A stretch of DNA of 64,000 nt, taken from positions 2,542,001 through 2,606,000 of the forward strand of contig JAOVFP010000009.1 in the NCBI GenBank assembly GCA_025738555.1. The letters run 5' to 3'. Made by a program: the position numbers and the translations under genes. Below are positions 59,282-64,000 of the stretch, piece after piece; position 1 is the stretch's first letter; every line of letters begins with the position of its first letter. The DNA is from Cyathus striatus (taxonomy: Eukaryota; Basidiomycota; Agaricomycetes; Agaricales; Nidulariaceae). The notes beneath the pieces are model-generated. The model saw only the letters and a program-made list of their open reading frames with translations, was not told the origin of the DNA and searched no databases.

Positions 59282-61966
59282 TCACACAATTCTTCGGGTA
59301 AGATGTTTAGATATTGAACGTTGGGGCTTTTCCGGACAAGTTCGGATAGGACAAGACACACCGTTTTCACAAAAATAATTTCGATAACCAGCTTTTCCTT
59401 CTAGAGTTAAAATCTTTGCTTTCGCAAATGCAGTCTTCCATAACTCAATAATATTTTGAGAATGATTGTGTACTTTCTGCAACAAAGTTAGAAACCTGCG
59501 AAAGTGTAGAATGGTTAAGAAGAATACCTCAAGCCATGTTAGAAGATAATGTTCTGCATAGTGTGTAAGTGGCATGTTGAAAAAATCAACATCGAGGCAG
59601 TCAAAAGCGGCACTTTTTAAGAATATCAACAGTTCTGGAGTTGGATTCGGTGAGAATCGGTGAAAAATCTTAGCCCATAGGTCCATATAAAAAATAAATC
59701 CCAAGGTATCTAGTGATTTCCACTGGTGCATAATAAGAATATTTATGTTTGCATAATCAGTCGATGTGAAATGAAAAGGGCCTGAGAACTGGCTATCAGA
59801 CACGAATTCGATTAAATCTTCGAGGCCCTTTCTGTCGATTGAACCGACCAAAGAGTTGATGTCATTACGTATTGCAACAGACGCTTCTGTGGAAAAGAGA
59901 TCTGGCCACACTATTTGGTTCACACTCCAAGAAGTTACTGATGGAGCAACTATCCGGAGGGCAAGTAAGTGCTTTACCAAAACGTCGTCATTGTGTAACT
60001 GAAGGCATCGAGTCCAAAGAGGGTAGAGAAGTAGCGACCGAACATCTTCAAAATTTAATTGCTTATCCTAAGGATGTTTTAATGAAAAATGAAACGATTC
60101 AGGATAGTCTTATTTACCAAATATAATGCATACCATCTCAATCGGAAATCCAGAAGAACTCGCGCAGGCAGCGCAATGTTCTTGATAAAAAAACTAGCCT
60201 GGGAATGAAGTAACAACTTTATCCCATTACTCTCCAGGCTGCTACACAGAATGCCGATGGCATCGAAAGCAAATTTCAAATGCAAGCAATTTAAGTGGCA
60301 CTGAAGTACCGAGTGAAACCTCTTTAAATTTTGTTCGAGTCTCCGAATATCCAGATGATCGTAACATATGCTAAGGTGTTCATGCCATAGAAAAAATGCG
60401 TAAATCCAACCAACTTCTTATCATCAGAAACCATATACTTGAGTGACATGTTTTACTCACTGTGTTCATCTGTTTTATATATGGGGTGACATAAAATTTA
60501 AAACATGATGAAGCGACTTTGAATTGAGCTTCTTCTAAATCGACATGAAAATGTCCCGATCGCCTCCTTGTGATTAAAAAGTCGTAGAATGATTTATGGT
60601 GAAACGAGATCTCTAAGTTACGTCTGAGAGATTCTGATCCTACTTTAAGCCTAACGAGGGAATGCAGCTGATTTAATGAAAAATACGCTTCACCCTGTGG
60701 AAGAGATAGCAGTTGTTCTACAACGAGAAGTAGTCGATGTTGATTAGAAATAACTGCTCTTCCTATCGAACTCGATAGTATGTTGCCTATGAATGATGAG
60801 TTTAAATCCTGTATGGCAAGTATATATTGTAGTACTTCTACAGTCCTATTGGGATCTTGTACACGGGAAAGAATTTCCCGATAGAGGAGGTCAAGGTCCG
60901 CAAGAAGTGAGGTACCGTTAGTATCTTGAATTCTAAGCACAATATGGAGCTGTGCATCTGGGTTACGATGAGGACAAGATATAAATTTTAACACTGTTGC
61001 AGCATAGATAAACTGTCCTGACGATCGCTGAACAAGTATGTTTATGCTCTCAAGAGATGGCCATGGACGGGCGACCGACTTTAAGGCCATTTTAAACCTG
61101 CGGTCGTTCAAAATTCGAGAAAAACTACTCTGAAGAAATGTCCGAATGTCATGTGAGACTCCAGGAATGTTAGTCAGAGAGATAAGGTGGGTTGCAAAGA
61201 TAATCTCCTTGGTATCTAAAGCTTCTTGTATATGAAGTTCGGGCCGACTTGTGATAAAAAAGCCAAGAGGGAAGTCGTCGTAGCGCACAACATGGGAAAG
61301 GAACTTCAAAATTGATATTTGCATTTCTCCGTCGGCACATTCATCCAATCCATCAATAACTATTGCGCGGATCGAGAGTTGGTCTGGGGAAATAGAGCGG
61401 CAAGGTTCATATACGAGCTTTTGGAATTGATGCGATAGAGGCGCATCGTATATGATACGTGGGTCGCGGTCTATCTCTGCTGCAATTCGTTCCGCTAGTT
61501 CGTTGCTCAGCATTGAAAGCTGATATGCTATTGTAGTAAATAGCTTCTGCTCATTGTTTCTACCGGAAGCATCTCTGCAAAAAAAGAAACTGGCGCCTAA
61601 AAGTCCAGAGTTGGCTGCTTCTTCACATACCGATCGCGCAATGCACGACTTCCCAGCGCCTGCCGGCCCGTGTAAGAACGTTATACCCGTTTCCTTCTTT
61701 GTGACTTTGATCCATTCTTGGATGTCACCGAGAAGCTGTCTGCGAGTTTCCGGGTGACATTTGGGAGCATCGTACTAATCTTTTGAATCATATGTTGCCC
61801 CATGAGCCAAATGGTCAGCCAGACACTGTATTCCTAGTTCGCAGAGTGAGTACAAGAAAGCTGAATTCAAGCTTGCTTATTCACCTCTTCTCCCATTATT
61901 TATATCGACGAAAGTAGCCTGGCGTATGGAGAAATTGTTTGCATTTGGAAAGATTGACGTGTTCAT
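59282..61966 (-). pseudogene. NACHT NTPase family copy E, one stop and one frameshift
   Basis: Exons 61966-61885, 61833-60461, 60413-60118, 60067-59528 and 59476-59282 correspond to copy D and are very close to copy C. Walker A GPAGAGKS, Walker B IVIDGLDEC and TSRPE are intact. Two lesions are visible: TAG at 61775-61777 where other copies have CAG (KDQYDAP), before Walker A, and loss of one T in a run at 60493-60496 near the end of exon 2. Introns 2 and 3 keep their boundaries. The last intron (59477-59527) is open in frame, so retention would be silent. A truncated product could start at a downstream Met but would lack the Walker A region or include only the later domain. The N-terminal motif is NANNFSIRQATFVD and the tail YFC..GVSCPIRTC. 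Confidence 0.87.
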
Positions 61967-62015
61967 TGTAGGGATGAATCCTGAAGAGCTCTTACTGGTA
62001 CGTATTCGTCGACTC

Positions 62016-62024
62016 CTACTTATA
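62016..62024 (-). promoter_or_regulatory. TATA box of NACHT copy E
   Basis: The minus strand reads TATAAGTAG about 50 bp upstream of the ATG, identical to the element of copy C. Confidence 0.5.
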
Positions 62025-64000
62025 CACCTGCCGAACCTCTGATGTATTGGCTAGACAGCAGTACTTAGTATAGTAAGCAGCCTTTGCACAGACGACAGCG
62101 GGTTTACATCTTCATGCGGTGTTCATTATGTAGTACTGAAAGCGCCTTATGTGATGATTTCATAGCCTCCCGAATCTTCGAAGTGTGGTGAGAATATCTT
62201 TAGAGAGTACCCCACCAATCATCGACTGCTCTAATCATGCACACTGCCGAAGAGTAACATAGCTGTGTTCTGTTTCTGGAAATGAAAAGCCTAATAGGAA
62301 GCTACATCAGTAAAAAAGCGCGCCACATACATAGGGAACGGAATATAATATATTTATCTAGAATTGAATGTAATTATGTAAAATGTATTGTAATGACAGG
62401 ATTTGTTGTGAGCGCCATGAAAGCCGGGGTTGCTTGGGATAACCAGCAATAATTGTGAGCGTGGGATAGGGCTGCGAGCAAGAAATGTAATGGATTACAT
62501 TGCTAGAATACATACAAAACCAATTATTTTGTCACCATGTAAGGGATTAGAATCATTTTAATGCAATAGAAAGCTCGGAATCTAATATAATCCAATAGAA
62601 TATTTCTCACCCATTAGAAAGCGGTGGGAATGTATTTTTACATAACAAGGCAACGAATTTTATTCGACTCAAATTCAACTTAAACACTAATCAAAAATCG
62701 ATTTAATCATTCCATAATACAGTAAATACATGGGACATAGAGGAAGACATAGAATGATGGCAACAAAGACTGAAGCAAGACAGAGACTCTACCGACATAG
62801 CGATAGGAAATGCTTAGGAAAGGCCCAAACCTATAGGACATCAAAGTCAACAGAAGAGGTGCCAGTCGGCGATGAATGAGGATTGAGCAATGATAAGCCA
62901 GCCTGTGAGTAAAATACTTTGCACTGTAGACGACAGTATACATACTTAGTTGCTAGATGGGGAAGTCACATTCCATCATCCGAAGATACTGGTTGGCGAC
63001 GGGGGAACGTAGGGACGTTGAAGTACAAGGCGATGATGGCTGAGGTCTTGAGAGAGGAATTTCGAAGCCGTATCGACGCATAACCATACAACCAGAGGGT
63101 ACTCAGGTTAGTACATCTCAAAAAGAAAGTGACGACTTCGTACCTAGCGTAGTAACACGACATCCATACCCAGCCCCTTCAACAACGGAGACCTAGCATG
63201 AATAATATGCCAAGGATCACAAAATCGACATAGAAGCATGACTCAATCGACTCCAAGCTCCTCATGCCGCCACTCAAGCTTGAGCTAAAAATGAGAAAGG
63301 TAGCAAGAACTGAAAAACCGAAACAGTGCGCTAAAGCATGGGTACCCACTAACCAAACTTGTACCAAATAGGGAATCGGAAAGAATAAAAACACGAAAAA
63401 CAGCGAACGAAAGCATTAGAACACGTACTAAGAGCTGCGCGCGACACCGTTCACCACAAAAGGCCGCATATGTGCACAGGTAGGAGGAGGTAAGCTTGGA
63501 GACATAGATTGATGGTGGTAGAAAAACGTTTGGACGAGTACCAAACCCCGCAAGTGCGAACGCTGGGGGAGCTTGGAAGCAGAGGCTGGCAGAAGACACC
63601 CGGAGAGCCGATGAGTGAGCTGCGCGCGAGTGCATGGATATGCTTACCGAGTTCGCGCAAGATCGTATATGACCTTGCGGAATCTGCGCGTGAGCCCAGA
63701 GTTTGACCTTGAGCGAGAGGATCCCAAGCCAGAGCCAGATGATGAACTGGGAAAAGATAAACGAGAGTGGGAGCCGCGGTTACGTAGGCTTGTGTGTGAG
63801 CCGATGAGTCCTAAGAGACCAACACGGTCAACTGTAGAGTGTGAATGTTATATGGGCTGCGTACATTCTAGATAACACGTACCAAGAGCCCCATGGTGCA
63901 CCAGTGGCCTCAAAAGGGCGCATATACACTGCAAATATGAACTGACAAGCTCCAGCACGCGACAACAGTGGCAGTAGAAGCTCATACCAAAGGAATATCA
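62025..64000. other. Right edge, no supported gene
   Basis: Up to about 62255 the DNA is the inverted partner of the region upstream of copy C. Beyond it, 62300-62700 is AT-rich. At 63480-63880 a GC-richer stretch has an acidic plus-strand frame with EPDDELGKDKREWEPRL, but no known motif or start context, so I do not call a gene. Overlapping minus-strand frames at 63285-63660 look spurious. Confidence 0.35.

Overview
The window looks like nuclear DNA of a filamentous basidiomycete, most likely an Agaricomycete. That is an inference from many short introns of about 45 to 100 nt, intron-bearing eukaryotic tRNA genes, repeat-less NACHT NTPases, an EF-hand/ZZ-finger protein and a seven-helix membrane protein of kinds I associate with mushroom genomes. 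The species cannot be named from the sequence. Most of the window is gene-poor, AT-rich DNA dominated by duplicated gene copies, gene relics and non-autonomous DNA transposons.

Layout. 1-3182: a foldback element (449-1557) and a possible CACT-ended element. 3183-9929: a 15-exon EF-hand/ZZ-finger gene (+) cut in exon 10 by a 2,665-bp DNA transposon with a 7-bp target duplication. 9930-13208: unassigned DNA and an intron-containing tRNA-Gly(TCC). 13209-15852: NACHT copy A (+), one frameshift. 15853-19954: relics of phosphatase and possibly membrane-protein genes in a tandem duplication, and a TA-flanked MITE. 19955-22634: NACHT copy B (+), broken. 22643-26335: a 3.7-kb element with GGGC ends and a 10-bp target duplication, carrying two nested MITEs. 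26346-35647: relic-rich DNA with a tRNA-Arg(TCG) and a dual-specificity phosphatase pseudogene. 35648-41033: NACHT copy C (+), broken and split by a second GGGC-ended element. 41320-42461: a five-exon seven-helix membrane protein gene (-), apparently intact. 42462-50274: mostly unassigned, with tandem repeats at 46.5-48.1 kb. 50275-51014: an intact dual-specificity phosphatase gene (+). 52996-55668: NACHT copy D (-), the only intact copy. 59282-61966: NACHT copy E (-), near-duplicate of C in inverted orientation. 61967-64000: unassigned.

The five NACHT copies share five exons with conserved intron phases: a tiny first exon coding a conserved N-terminal motif, a large NACHT exon, two alpha-helical exons and a short exon ending in a cysteine motif. 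This suggests a locally expanding and decaying family of fungal STAND/NLR-like sensors. Every identified nonsense change is a C-to-T (or complementary G-to-A) transition, which raises the possibility of cytosine methylation or a RIP-like process acting on duplicated DNA. Both GGGC-ended elements landed in NACHT copies. Apparently intact protein genes are limited to the phosphatase, the seven-helix protein and NACHT copy D.
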